From the NCBI RefSeq assembly GCF_000699445.3, contig NC_067197.1, positions 34,207,809 to 34,271,808 on the forward strand: a DNA stretch of 64,000 bases. Reading direction: 5' to 3'. The stretch comes from Schistosoma haematobium (Eukaryota > Platyhelminthes > Trematoda > Strigeidida > Schistosomatidae). Shown here one piece after another: positions 11,417 through 21,971 of the stretch (positions within the stretch are counted from its first letter, which is position 1; every line of letters starts with the position of its first letter). The position numbers and the translations under genes are program-made. The notes under the pieces are model-generated. The model was given only the letters and a program-made list of their open reading frames with translations. It had not been told where the DNA came from and did not search any database.

Positions 11417-12940
11417 ATGGTAAATGTGAATGTCGATAACTTGGTTAAAATTTGTCTACCTATGTTCATTGGAATAGCCTTACGCTCATCTACCAGTTTA
11501 CACCCATATTCCGGCGAAAATAAACCACCCATGTATGGTGACTATGAAGCTCAACGTCATTGGATGGAAATCACCGTTAATTTACCATCCGCAGAATGGT
11601 ATATCAACTCAACACATAATGATTTAAATTATTGGGGGTTAGATTATCCACCTGTTACGGCATATCATAGTTGGCTGATGGGTAAACTAGCTAATATAAT
11701 TGACCGTGATTGGGTTCAGTTGTACACATCGAGGGGTTTCGAATCTAAAGAGCACAAATTGTTTATGCGTTATACTGTACTGGTAGCTGACTTATTGTTT
11801 TTTATACCTTCTGTATTACTGTATTTTTATTATGTTCTGCCTAGCATTATGAATAATAAGTCACAAATTAGTGGATTTTATTCAGCATGCCTAACATTAA
11901 CTTATCCTGGTCTTATATTGATTGACCATGGACACTTCCAATATAATTGTATCAGTCTTGGTTTATATTTGAGCGGAATTAATTTCCTCCTCCTAGAGTG
12001 GGATATGCTCGGTTCTATATTATTTTGTTTAGCCATAGGTTATAAACAAATGGAACTATATCATGCGTTGCCAATTTTTTTCTTTTTATTAAGCAACTGT
12101 ATTTACAGAAAATCTGTGCGCAGTGGAATAACACATCTAGCTAGACTGAGCTGTGTCGTTTTCTTGACAGTATTTTTGATATTTGCACCGTTTTTACTAA
12201 CAACCGATTTGAATCTTTCATTTCAAGTCGTCCGACGTTTATTTCCGTTTGATCGCGGTATTTACGAAGATAAAGTATCTAATTTTTGGTGTGCTACATC
12301 ACCGCTAGTAAAGTGGCGTTCACTTCCTACGTCATCCTTAACCTTATCGTCTACTAAACTGGTGTGGGTTAGTGTCCTGCTCGTACTGACTACATGCCTT
12401 CCATTTTGTATAGTTTTATTGAAGAAGTCTAAAAACCAAAAATTTCTGATTTCTCTAGCACTATGTGCGTTAAATTTCTACCTATTTTCCTTCCAAGTTC
12501 ATGAAAAATCAATTTTGTTAGTGTCTATCCCTGCTTTGTGTTTGCTACCTTTTTATCCCATATCGTCATTTTTGTTCTCTTTATGCTCTACTCTTAGTAT
12601 GTGGCCATTATTTAAAAAGGACGGTTTACAATTGGCTAGTTTATGTTTAACATGTATACATACCATTCTAGGCTGTTTTATAATACTTAAAAGTAACAAT
12701 AGTGATAAACATGTTGCTGAGAAAAAGAAATTACAAAATAGTGCTACCAGTAATAATATCATCTCTATATTTATCATTCTTTTTATTCTTATTGGCTATA
12801 GTATCTTGATTATCGGTGACTTACTGAATAAACCTCCTGTAGCATATCCCGATTTATTTCCTTTGTTACTTTCTATGTACTCCTTCACGCTGTTTTTCTT
12901 ATTCATGCTCTATTGGCAGTTAGAAGTTATTTTTATGTAA
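11417..12940 (+). CDS. ALG6: ALG6, dolichyl-P-Glc:Man9GlcNAc2-PP-dolichol alpha-1,3-glucosyltransferase
   Basis: The product transfers the first glucose from dolichyl-phosphate-glucose onto the lipid-linked Man9GlcNAc2 oligosaccharide in the ER lumen, a late step of N-glycan precursor assembly. The 507-codon ORF is uninterrupted and of the length usual for ALG6. The N-terminal luminal segment has the ALG6/ALG8 signatures GDYEAQRHWMEIT (residues 41-53) and WGLDYPPVTAYHSW (73-86). HGHFQYN follows at about 173-179, and the rest is a series of hydrophobic membrane spans (GT-C fold). FQVHEKSILL near 360 is also family-typical. ALG8 is the main alternative; the GDYEAQRHW block and length favour ALG6. 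The start ATG opens a short N-terminus followed by a hydrophobic segment. The gene is intronless here, with repeats on both sides. No clear AATAAA signal was seen shortly after the stop. Confidence 0.93.
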   Translation: MVNVNVDNLVKICLPMFIGIALRSSTSLHPYSGENKPPMYGDYEAQRHWMEITVNLPSAEWYINSTHNDLNYWGLDYPPVTAYHSWLMGKLANIIDRDWVQLYTSRGFESKEHKLFMRYTVLVADLLFFIPSVLLYFYYVLPSIMNNKSQISGFYSACLTLTYPGLILIDHGHFQYNCISLGLYLSGINFLLLEWDMLGSILFCLAIGYKQMELYHALPIFFFLLSNCIYRKSVRSGITHLARLSCVVFLTVFLIFAPFLLTTDLNLSFQVVRRLFPFDRGIYEDKVSNFWCATSPLVKWRSLPTSSLTLSSTKLVWVSVLLVLTTCLPFCIVLLKKSKNQKFLISLALCALNFYLFSFQVHEKSILLVSIPALCLLPFYPISSFLFSLCSTLSMWPLFKKDGLQLASLCLTCIHTILGCFIILKSNNSDKHVAEKKKLQNSATSNNIISIFIILFILIGYSILIIGDLLNKPPVAYPDLFPLLLSMYSFTLFFLFMLYWQLEVIFM

Positions 12941-14637
12941 AACTTTGTGTTTAGTTATGTTTCTAAGAAAAATATATGTTCATGAAGTTCGCGTTCTATA
13001 CTTCAAAAGTTTAGTTTACTGGCTAATTTATTCTATTCGGTATACACTAACATGCTCGTAATAGGAATAGATATATCTTTATAATAAGCTTTGTGACTCA
13101 ATGGGAGAGTATTACGATTTTTTACTGCAGGCAAATAGATTAACTACTATATTCATGATGCAACATAGCTTTAAACATCCAAGGACAGGGTAGGAGTAGG
13201 GTGTAGCTGGGCCTATCTCAGTCACGCACCAGTTTAACGTCTTTATCAAGTTCATCAAACTTTGCCTCAACACCGATCATACGGTGATCCGAACACATGC
13301 AAGCAGTGCTTCGAGGAATATGTAATAACAGCAATTTCATGTATCCACTTTTAAAGATCATATCTCAAACGAACTGCTGGTTGACAGATAACTTGTATAG
13401 TCAGGGAAACAAATTTTACGAGTGCTTGGGTTTCATCACTGTCCGAAACAATACTACTGGTGGAAATTCTGGAACAAGTGAAACAGGCAATACACTGTAA
13501 CACTAGACTAGCCACTGATTCAAATCAGTCCAGAAGCAAGCATCTAGAACAGGATTTTGTATCTATGACAATTTAAAGGTTGAAGGTAGATACATAACAT
13601 AGTAAATGCATGTGCCGATTCGTCACATCCTGTAACTTCCTAAATTTTTGGGTAAATAAACTTAAGTTGGTTGATGTAATCCCTTGGCCTGCGTTCCAGT
13701 GGCAAACGCAGCTATTAGATCTTAGTTGCCGACGAATTGAGCCGAAAATTGCGACAGTATTAACCAAATTTGTAGTCAGTAAAACTTGATACGTGTGTAC
13801 ATCGGTTTAATAAGCCATACTCCATTTGCACAAGATCAGACTGTCAGGGCAAATCCCAAAGCAGCGAAGGTAGTAACATTATTAGTGGTAATATAAGCTA
13901 TTAGCAAAACACAACTCACATGTCTTACAAAATAGGTAGGAATTAAGCGGGATATCTAGAGCAGTATTACTGACTAAAATCTAGCAACATGTAGTTACCT
14001 GCAAAATATCGTTTAAACACGTTAATTTACCGCAGTTCATTTTGTAAGGATATCGAATGATGCATTAGCCATTTTGTCCCGTAATAGTTATGCAGCAAAG
14101 ATGATCATACACCAACTACGCATAGTCGATATACCATCACCACTACTACAACATTCAACCACACATCTAGTATTTATTTGTCCAAGCTTCGTTATGTGAT
14201 ACTAGGACAAGCCATTACTTAAAAAATAGGTGTATTCTGGGAAGTACCGTACTGGAACAACTACTAAAAGGAAAATTATGATGTAAACTTGAACTCAAAA
14301 TATTTTTTGTTATGTATTTACACTTAAAAATTGTTTCAGGGTATGAACTATGAAAACGAATGTCTTGCCGCAAAAATTTATTTCAAACGATGTAAACAAA
14401 GCCACGAATCGACTGCAGTGTGGAATTTCTGGTGGTGCCCTTTATAATAAGGGATGTGCCAACCGGTTTCTAGGTTACCATGTACACACAAGTCACACTT
14501 TGAGGGTTTCTGAAAGATAACATGTAAATTCATGTAAACAAAATGAATAAATATATTTAAAAATTTTATCCAGGTAATGATGAAAACGAACTGGAATTTA
14601 TGGTGTCAACTAAAACTGCAAGACCACCGGTTGTCCA
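12941..14637. other. Intergenic, no firm gene
   Basis: Mostly AT-rich. On the minus strand around 13300-13220 a stretch reads SDHRMIGVEAKFDELDKDV, which could be a remnant of a retrotransposon endonuclease, but it is too short to place. No other coding signal was seen. Confidence 0.35.
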
Positions 14638-15131
14638 TTTATTTATTTAAACAACTGGTACAAAGAGGCACTAAATATGTAAGTTCCACACTCCGTCATT
14701 CGATTTTTGTGAAGGTTGGAATAGTGCCCAGAAGCTAAAACCGAAATGTTATTTTAGGGGGTTTCAGCCCGACCCCTTGACCCAGATGTCTAATCCACTA
14801 GGCAGTGAAGCAACGTAAGGAGACACAGTCCCATGGTAGTTAGTGACCAATATTAGGTTCGCACGCCATTTCTCCCTTCAAGATCCTGGAGGTCATGTGC
14901 ACCACTGTTTTGGAAGCACGTTTTCTTCCAGATGGATTTTCCATATCGATCAGCCAGGTCAAAACGCCGGACGTTGGGTTTCTGTCTTCTCAATTTTGTA
15001 AACGCCCCTCCTCGTGATAAGACAGTGAGCAAGACTTCCCTAGCAGTGGCTGTGTATGCACGGCCATGTGAGAGCACCTGGACAGGGAGAGCGGACTCCC
15101 CAATATTGGCCGTACCAGGGCATTTGGGGTG
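14638..15131 (-). mobile_element. Short RTE-C-derived repeat, copy 1
   Basis: This is one of five short repeats in the window with a common layout on the minus strand: leader-like sequence matching the start of RTE-C (31003-31390 plus strand) and an A-rich tail, here at the left end (atttatttatttaaac on the plus strand). Landmarks are gtcccatggtag (inverted), cgccggacgttggg and gtaccagggcatttgggg. Diverged; ends approximate. Confidence 0.65.
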
Positions 15132-15149
15132 AGACTGTCCATATCCGCT

Positions 15150-15270
15150 GGTAGACCTTCAGCTTACATTTTATGCTTTACGGTTTGGTCTGCTTGTATA
15201 TAAACCGCATGTGTCTGAAACATGCTTGATATATCAGAGGCTGGATTTTACATTTTGGACTAGGCAAGTA
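15150..15270 (+). repeat. TATA-containing LTR-like fragment
   Basis: The block tgtatataaaccgcatgtgtctgaaac resembles tggtatataaatagagtatgtctgaaat near 21741. Both carry a TATA motif followed by similar sequence, suggesting two remnants of one terminal-repeat family. Boundaries are not defined. Confidence 0.35.
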
Positions 15271-15539
15271 GATACTATACAGAGTTGGTTAACATATCAT
15301 TGGTTTAACATAGGGACAGAGTCATATAGTCGGTATTCTGACTAGTGATTTCGTCACGTGATATTTGACAGGCTATGGGACATAACACTAATTACTACCC
15401 TCTCGCACCGGTTATTGCATATGAAACATCCGTTTTGGTAGACTAAAAGGGAATGTCTGTAGTCTTCGCCGGGTTGGTGGTACGGGGAAATCACCTAGGG
15501 GAATTGGAAAACTCTGATTTCAAAACAGTGGTCATATGG

Positions 15540-17522
15540 GCTAGGGATACTAAGTAAACAAATGGTGTATGAACCTAACCTTGGTCACTGGTTACCATGA
15601 GGCTGTATCTCCTTGTGTATCGGACCTCCAGGTCAAAGGGCCGGACAGCGACCCCCTAAGGAAACCACCTACTACCGTTTGGGCACCTGGGCAGAATTCT
15701 AGTTCACACAACTCAAATGGTGCCGACAACTGGGGAAAATTATGCTCACTCCAACCATCATCATGAGAACTATTCGGTACCATTCGTCCTTTTTTAGATC
15801 ACGTTATTTGTTTATTTTATTTTGTTCACATTCATTAGGTAGCACACCTATAGTGGAAAGTCTTTCTTCTTAAACGGTCTCAAGTCACAACCTCACACGA
15901 ATACTGCACTAACCAATCGTTTTTGTGACCTACAGGAATTTTCTGGTGGCACGACAGTCATTTCCAATGTAGTACATGGCGTTCTTTCACTAAATCTCAA
16001 GCTCGGACTCAGATTGGTCCCATCGGTGTCAGCTAATGCCGTCGTGGCTGTGTAGGAGACCGCCGCTTCTTTTAGAGCACTTATCTGGGATCTGATCATG
16101 TCTTCGTCTGCGCCAATCTTATATTAATTTTTAATGGCTAACAATTTATTTTCCTAAACGGATCGATGTAGCCAAGTTAAATGCAGCCTTTATTGCAATT
16201 ATGTATGAAACCGGGCTAGGTCCAAGGATGGCTGTCACCTCACAGAGAAGTATAGACCAGCACCGGCTGGATTTACATGATGCCATGGGAACGGCAAATA
16301 AAGTGGCTTGCGCGTTCGCTAGATGTTCCGCTTATAGGCACTGCGTTTTCTACAAGCTACTTACAACTCCTTGAGGCATATCATTCTACACGATTTCCGT
16401 CAACTTCGTGGATTCTATTCGAGGAAATACGGTCCATATATTCATCCTCCGCCAAATGTCACAACATCGTCATACTCATCACAGGCCAACAATCGTTGTT
16501 TCTTTGCATTAGGATCGTCTTCGATTGGTTGGACAGGGCTGTACTCTGGGAGTATCCATTGAAGAAGGGTGTACCTGGGAAGTCCATTTACATCTTGAAA
16601 GCCCTATATACAAACAACTCAGACAGAGTGAGAACATACAACCACCTCTTTCCATTGTTTCATCCAAGCAGTGGGGTTAGGTTGGATTGCCCAAGCTCAC
16701 CATTCCTCTTCAAGTTTGTCATCGATGACGTTCTGGAAACACCTCAGATTAACGTAAGTAATGACGAAGTAGATCTCTTGCCTGAAGGAACTTTTCCACC
16801 TTGAGTATGCGGATGATATTGTCTTACTGTGCGGTAACAGCGAAGCCATGCAATACGCACTTATTCAGCTGGAAACCAGCGTCCGTAGGTATGGCATGTG
16901 CTTGTCACCTTCTAAGTGCATGGCTGACAGGACCCTGAACCTCCACTTATTCTGGGTAGTGAGCAGACAGAAGTTATCGAGAAGTCCGTATATCTGGTTA
17001 GCTATATAAGAGCTGATGGTGGAGTGAATGATGAGATCAATTCATTTGTGGTGAAAGCCAGAGTGACTTGTGCTAATGTGAGCGATCTCTGACGCCTTCG
17101 TGATGTTAGTCTGGCTGTAAAATCTCGGATATAGGACGCGCCGGTGAGAGTAGTTTTGCTGTGCTCGTGAGACCTTGCCTCTCCGAGTTGAGCATGTTAA
17201 GTGACTCTCTGTCTGCTAATTATTGTTTCAAAAATAAAATTGCTGACATCCAGTGGCAACCTTATGTTAGTGGTGCCGAAATTGAGCAACGTGTGTTCAG
17301 CCGTATTGGTTATAATCCAAGTGTCCTTATACAGTCATATTTTTCCTCACCGAACTGCTTGTTTCATCACTATTTTTTCTTACACTCATATACTAATTTC
17401 GAATCACTTTTATTCCTTTTTAATAAAATCCTCGTTTCTTCATTTTTTCACACTCCCATTTTTCTGTGGAGCATACAAATTTTGGTAAGCCTTTGTACTA
17501 ATATTTACGTGTTTAAATAATA
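15540..17522 (+). mobile_element. RTE-C LINE copy, heavily decayed
   Basis: From left to right it has leader sequence homologous to 31200-31620 (15540-15900), an unassigned segment (15900-16200), RT remnants (16240-17330) and a 3' tail reading gtactaatatttacgtg followed by ttaaataataa (ending about 17522). The apurinic endonuclease domain expected between leader and RT is missing. Frameshifts and stops are frequent, so it is inactive. Its tail is the one seen on the short RTE-C-derived repeats. Confidence 0.7.
16500..17330 (+). pseudogene. RTE-C reverse transcriptase remnant
   Basis: Three frames must be followed. From about 16525 the frame reads WLDRAVLWEYPLKKGVPG and ILKALYTNNSDRVRTYNHL. 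FLFKFVIDDVLE follows in the same frame. From about 16790 a shifted frame gives LEYADDIVLLC, the catalytic palm motif, then RRYGMCLSPSKC. Beyond 16950 only patches such as LPLRVEH and NIADIQW-like sequence remain. It matches the RT at 30977-30582 (minus). It would encode the LINE polymerase but is broken in several places. Confidence 0.75.
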
Positions 17523-17839
17523 AGTAGAGATCCATTCTATGGTGGAGTTAATGTGTTTAACTGTACCACTCCTTTTGGGCGAGAAATTAAAGGACGAAGC
17601 CTTTTATAATTGAAACATGGGAAACGTATGCACAGCAACCAAAAATTGTGATAGATGTACATAAACAAAATTGAGCCTGCCATAGGAATGCGTTGGCATA
17701 AGCTACCATGCCACATTAACACGAGGTAAGAAAACATTCAATTAATGTGGCAGTAATGAGAAAAAAGGGTTAGATCTTAGGTATATGGTTTGAAAAGACT
17801 GGGAGACTGTATGATGGTATCCTGGGATTTAATATAGGA

Positions 17840-17955
17840 GGGAAAATAGAGTGAATGCACCTGCGTCACTAAGATCCATATCACTCAGTCTCCAGACAGG
17901 TAGTCTACACTTGTTAACATGAATCAGGTCATTCGTCGATACATTCAGTAATGCC
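17840..17955 (-). mobile_element. Degenerate 3' fragment of RTE-B
   Basis: The minus strand reads gtgtagactacctgtctgg and ends in gcaggtgcattcactc, matching the C-terminal coding end of the RTE-B copy at 53410-53525 with many changes. It is too short for a domain call. Confidence 0.45.
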
Positions 17956-18615
17956 ACTCACAACATCTACTTGACACAGGACATGAAGTCGATACACTGA
18001 AATCTTCTAAAGTGATTAACAAACAAACACCAATCTTTTCAAATTTGCCGTAGCGATAGCGATCAAACGTCCGAATCCAGATCTATTTATCTAAAAAGAG
18101 GCAGTAATAAATCTTTATTTGCCCTGGTAACATTACATCCTTTCTATTACATCATTTCGCCTTTTTCTGAAGTTTGATTGCATCATTGTGATTTTTCTTT
18201 AAGTCTTAAATGATCGCCTTCAATTCATATCTTTCTTTATTACCATTAATCTGTTTTCCGTTGCTCCATCACATCTAGTCTTTGTTAACTCCAAGAGTTC
18301 TAATCATTATTTTAATGATCAGGAAGTTTCCCTCCCATCCTTTATTTATCCGAAACAAGATTTTTACGACCTTATTAACTCTAAATCATGATACACATAT
18401 TTATTTCTAATCACCTCCGTATTTATGAGTATATCAATTAACGTTGATTTTAAAATATTATAGGTTGTAAGCAGCTAATAAGAACCTAATGAAACAAAAT
18501 GAATTCATATTATTCTGCATAAATCTTCGTTCTTGCTCTCTTCAAGATAACAAAAAGAACTATGTGTATGAAAATGGGGATAGTTGGTAGTTTTTACGAA
18601 TGGCACCGAAGTCCA
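17956..18615. other. Intergenic, nothing recognised
   Basis: AT-rich sequence with no supportable ORF, repeat or RNA gene. Confidence 0.35.
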
Positions 18616-18750
18616 CTAGTCTTTCTTAACCATTTGATTCAGGCTGTTGATAGATGTCACATATCTCTCCAAGGCTTGGTAATGATAATTTGTTGCTGCA
18701 AGATCCTTTAGGTACTCAGCTAATTCTTCCTTAAATGCATCTTTAACATT
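18616..18750 (-). pseudogene. Coiled-coil-like coding fragment, unknown protein
   Basis: The minus strand has an open 44-codon stretch with strikingly protein-like composition, including AFKEELAEYLKDLAATNYH and ERYVTSINSLNQM, ending at a TAG (18618-18616). The charged heptad-like pattern suggests a coiled coil. Upstream in the same frame, past one stop codon at 18753-18751, ALAIALVDIKMLQKDLD continues in the same style. It could be the 3' end of a gene with one nonsense change, a terminal exon, or a processed pseudogene. I do not recognise the family. Confidence 0.35.
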
Positions 18751-18753
18751 TTA

Positions 18754-19353
18754 GGTCTTCGAACTTATATCTAGGTCTTTCTGTAACATCTTTATGTCCA
18801 CTAAAGCTATCGCTAAGGCATGATTGAGATACAGGCATGCACAGCAGTAGGAGCGCCAGTCTTCTGTTGATGTTCTCTAACAATAGTTGTTGGGAATTTC
18901 ACTTATTTGTCCTCACTGTTGTGTTGATTTTTGGGATCCTCAGATTACACAGTATCTTTATGCGTAAAATTTGTGCTTACTAGGGACCACCGGTTTTCTG
19001 AGCATCCATAGTGGTTTGGTGAGGTCAAGTGAATGACCATATGAGTGTTTAGAGTCACAGCACACATCAATAGCACGAGGCTCTCATCTTAGTGACGAGT
19101 GATGTTCGGTTTTACACAGAGTTCAAGCACTAAAGAACGGTTTCGGACGACCTAGTACAGCATTTTGTTGAATCGAATCTTTAGAGTTGATGTAACACGT
19201 TGAAAAAGTAGATGGAGCAGGATTAATAGAGGAAGAATGGTGTTTGATAGTGAAATTAAATTTGATTAGTCACTGAGTGTGGGTCAAAGCGGCACGCAAC
19301 TTACTGGCTATCAAATATGTAATTATCAGAAGGGGTTTGTGGAGATTTTAGAA
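18754..19353. other. Intergenic, nothing firm
   Basis: Apart from the upstream continuation of the coiled-coil-like frame (to about 18840) no gene, repeat or RNA was recognised. Confidence 0.3.
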
Positions 19354-19411
19354 ATTTCATAGATTGAAATCATGAGTCAATTGAAGCTAGACCACCATGG
19401 AAAACCTGGAA

Positions 19412-19457
19412 GCACTGGACGGCCGTTTCGTTCTAGTACGAGACTCCTCAGCAGTGC
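19412..19457 (-). ncRNA. Hammerhead ribozyme motif (minus copy)
   Basis: The minus strand gives gcactg, then the core ctgagga (fits CUGANGA), a helix II segment, gaaac, loop ggcc, gtc, and cagtgc. Helix I (gcactg/cagtgc) is six perfect pairs. Helix III is the minimal two-pair form with a four-base loop, as in other animal SINE hammerheads. Predicted cleavage follows the C at 19418. Helix II carries a mismatch, so activity may be weak or dimer-dependent. Confidence 0.8.
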
Positions 19458-19480
19458 GCATCCACGATCCCGCACCTCGC

Positions 19481-19543
19481 GAGATTCGAGCCCGGGATCC
19501 ATCAGTCTCGCGCCAGGCGCTTAATCAACTAGGCCACTGAGCC
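19481..19543 (-). promoter_or_regulatory. Internal Pol III promoter of the SINE (boxes A and B)
   Basis: Box A-like ggctcagtggccta (19543-19530) and box B-like gggctcgaatctc (19493-19481) lie about 36 bases apart, as in tRNA genes. They are close to the consensus TRGCNNAGYNGG and GGTTCGANTCC. A complete tRNA cloverleaf was not found. Confidence 0.65.
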
Positions 19544-19656
19544 GGTATCCAATGGTGTTAATGTCTAACTTCAACCAATCCACGAAGTTGCGCCACCGTA
19601 CACCATTGTCTTGAGTGAGCTGATATCTCACAACAGACCTGGTTGAACACCACCGG

Positions 19657-19779
19657 GGTGCGGGATCGTGGATGAGCACTGCTGAGGAGTCCCATACTAC
19701 GACGAAACGGCCGTCTAGTGCTTCCAGGTTTTCCATGGTGGTCTAGCTTCAATTGACTCATGATTTTAATCTGTGAAAT
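19657..19779 (+). mobile_element. Hammerhead-bearing SINE, plus copy (truncated head)
   Basis: The 123 bases are a close inverted copy of 19354-19476, covering the ribozyme and 3' region. The tRNA-like head is not recognisable upstream. Instead 19551-19656 holds different sequence (gagtgagctgatatctcac and neighbours). The two copies face each other tail-outward, giving a long potential hairpin. Confidence 0.75.
19675..19722 (+). ncRNA. Hammerhead ribozyme motif (plus copy)
   Basis: The order is agcactg, core ctgagga (19682-19688), helix II gtcc...cgac with one mismatch, gaaac, loop ggcc, gtc, then tagtgct. Helix I is seven pairs including one G-U. All core positions (CUGANGA, GAA, GUC) are present. 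Predicted cleavage follows the C at 19715. Confidence 0.8.
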
Positions 19780-21060
19780 GTGTAATTGTTGATTTCTACT
19801 CCGGACTCACTAAAAGTGAATGCTTGTAATTGTGTGAAATAAAGTATTATTTAGTGTTACTTTGATTCTCTATCCTTGGTCGTCAATCGTGCATCTGATA
19901 TCATGTGATCTATTCTGTGTATAGTGGATCGCTCAAGTATTCAATCTGGCGGTATTATAACCTCGGTCATCCAGACCAGTTTTAACATATTATTGTACTA
20001 CCATATAATACTGTGGTGCGTGCTACTTATATTGATGTAAGTAGTATTCGGCGCGAGTTAAAAAAGTAACGTCTGGCAGCAGATGATGGGGAAGATCAAG
20101 AAACGAAGAGCGGGAACACAATGCAATTTGTAAGAAAACGCATGAACAATGAAATGTGAGACAATGGATTGATGATTACAACAGGAACAGTCCGGTTTGA
20201 TATGATGGATTGATATTTTGCAAATTAACGATTTACTATATGGTTTTTCTATCTTACCGAGTAACTGTAATTTTGGGCTAAATACAATCCGATTGTCCCC
20301 ACCCCTGTTCTGTTCACTACAATACTGCAGAGAGAGAGGAATATTTTAAACCATCCAATATATCAGACTAGAAGTAATATTTGGTGATGAAGATACGGTT
20401 TGTCCAGTCATGTTATTAGAAGTATGAGAAGAGTGATCATATCTCTGATGCCCACACTGAGGAAGCATATAACTTATTAGGAGGTCCGATTCTATGGGGA
20501 AAGGCAAGGTTGGACATATTAAGGGTCGATCTTTTCTAAATCCTCCCTTCATTTTGAGAAGGTAGAATCAGGGAAAATGCTCGTTGCCGGAGGGAAATAC
20601 CTTACAGCCGTCACACCTCAGTGCAGCTAGCAGTACGGGTTCGCTTTTGGAAAATGAATTTGTTGATTTAATCATCACCGTCCCAGCCCCCAAAAGATCC
20701 GCTTAGCATGATACGACCTAAAAGAACAAATTTTCAAAGCAACATAGCTCCTCAGACTATTACAGTTTGATTAAGTCAGTAAAATTAAGGTTACACGTTA
20801 GCACCAAGAAATTAGCTCCTGAAAGCAGAGTACATAAATCAGCAACCGAAATAGTGAGTTGGTAAAAATATCCTTGAGAAAACGACTCCATATTATACAA
20901 ATCAACTTCAATATGATCGAGCTACAATGAAATACTAAATCAGTTGTTATACATGTATTATTATTGTACTTCCTAATAAAAGAATTCCTAGGAACACGAA
21001 GTAATTAGATTGGTATGCAGTTGCAGTAATAATGGTTTTGAAATTATTAGTTAGCAATAG
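19780..21060. other. Region downstream of PRORP exon, no gene assigned
   Basis: The terminal PRORP exon is expected on the minus strand somewhere below 21112 but was not identified. A 68-codon minus ORF at 20552-20346 contains LPFPIESDLLISYMLPQCGH. It looks protein-like but I cannot place it. Confidence 0.3.
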
Positions 21061-21111
21061 TAAAAGCTGTGCAGAATCTTAAGACGAACTTGCATTCAAA
21101 ACTAGTCTTAC

Positions 21112-21292
21112 TTGGTATATCCGACCACGAGGTTGTAGTACAAGTTGTCTGAGAGACTGCCACCGAGAAATTTGTTCTCCAAGTTCTGGACCTGATGAAA
21201 AACGATATTGTTTGAATTCATCATTAGATACTATATAACACTGTGGCCCAGACTTCATCGCCATATAGAGGAGGAATACATCGTCTTCTGAT
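21112..21292 (-). CDS. PRORP: PRORP exon: nuclease metal-binding DD segment
   Basis: This exon continues the mitochondrial RNase P nuclease whose first exons are at 29725-28497. Reading down the minus strand it starts after an acceptor (ttatttag) at 21293. It encodes SEDDVFLLYMAMKSG, where the Asp pair is a metal-binding element of the NYN/PIN-like nuclease domain. CYIVSNDEFKQYRF follows (the position of the conserved Asp after the beta strand), then ISRWQSLRQLVL and GRIYQ. It ends at a GTAAGA donor (21111). The downstream exon with the last zinc-binding cysteine/histidine pair was not found. About 45 residues are also missing between exon 3 and this one. Confidence 0.75.
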
Positions 21293-21639
21293 CTAAATAA
21301 GGAGAAAACTTAGTCTAGACAAGATAAAACAAATACAAAGACGTGTAGAGATATCCGAGTGTAAATGTACAACGGTCAAACTTATTTCTTCAGCCTTAGT
21401 CCTACAGTTGTTTTTTGATGAATAGTATATATTCAAATAGTTTCAATGAGTTGGCATTCAGAAGTACTGTTTATTTTAACTACAAGTGCCGTCGTGTACA
21501 GATTAACCATAAAGGATAGGTAATAAGCAGTTTCGGGATCTGAACCACACTACAGAGAACAAGATAGATCATACTTGCTGTTAGGATAGTCGGAAAAATA
21601 TACCAATAATTATCGTGTTAATTCTATGGTGGCCTTGGA

Positions 21640-21960
21640 CCTTAAATGTACATTTCATCTTGGTCGGCGTTTATTTCACTTGTTAAATATTTTGTAAATG
21701 TTGTTTCCTATTTTATGGTACGATGTGGTTTGTTTGTTTGGTATATAAATAGAGTATGTCTGAAATACAACGATTCATAACTCAGGGGCTGTGACTTGTG
21801 TTCTTGACTCAACTGGCTAGGACAGACAGGGAAGTGGAACCAATCAGGGCACTAGCTCGTCCGTACGTGTTCTCCGTGTCACTAACCGATCGATAAATAA
21901 AACGCTGCGTTATCAAAAACCTGCAGTCTCACACCCGTTACAACACTTGCATTACTAAAA
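21640..21960 (+). repeat. Possible solo LTR
   Basis: The segment has a TATA motif (tatataaatag, about 21742), an aataaaac signal (about 21895), and ends in a GC-richer block. This is the spacing expected of an LTR. Part of it resembles 15190-15240. Ends and target duplication were not established. Confidence 0.35.
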
Positions 21961-21971
21961 ATTTCTGAAGG

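Larger units (their letters stand above)
19354..19550 (-). mobile_element. Hammerhead-bearing tRNA-derived SINE (Smα type), minus copy
   Basis: Read on the minus strand it starts with a tRNA-like head: box A ggctcagtggccta (19543-19530) and box B gggctcgaatctc (19493-19481). The ribozyme motif follows at 19457-19412, then a 3' region through cttccaggttttccatgg to about 19354. This architecture, Pol III promoter plus hammerhead, is that of the Smα SINE-like repeats of schistosomes. The element is inverted relative to the copy at 19657-19779. Confidence 0.8.

Noticed and set aside
17161..17520. 119-codon hydrophobic ORF (and its 95-codon overlap)
   Set aside because: Covers the decayed C-terminus and 3' end of the RTE-C copy; frame is not the family frame.
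19481..19543. tRNA gene
   Set aside because: Boxes A and B are present but acceptor and anticodon stems do not form; it is the head of a SINE.
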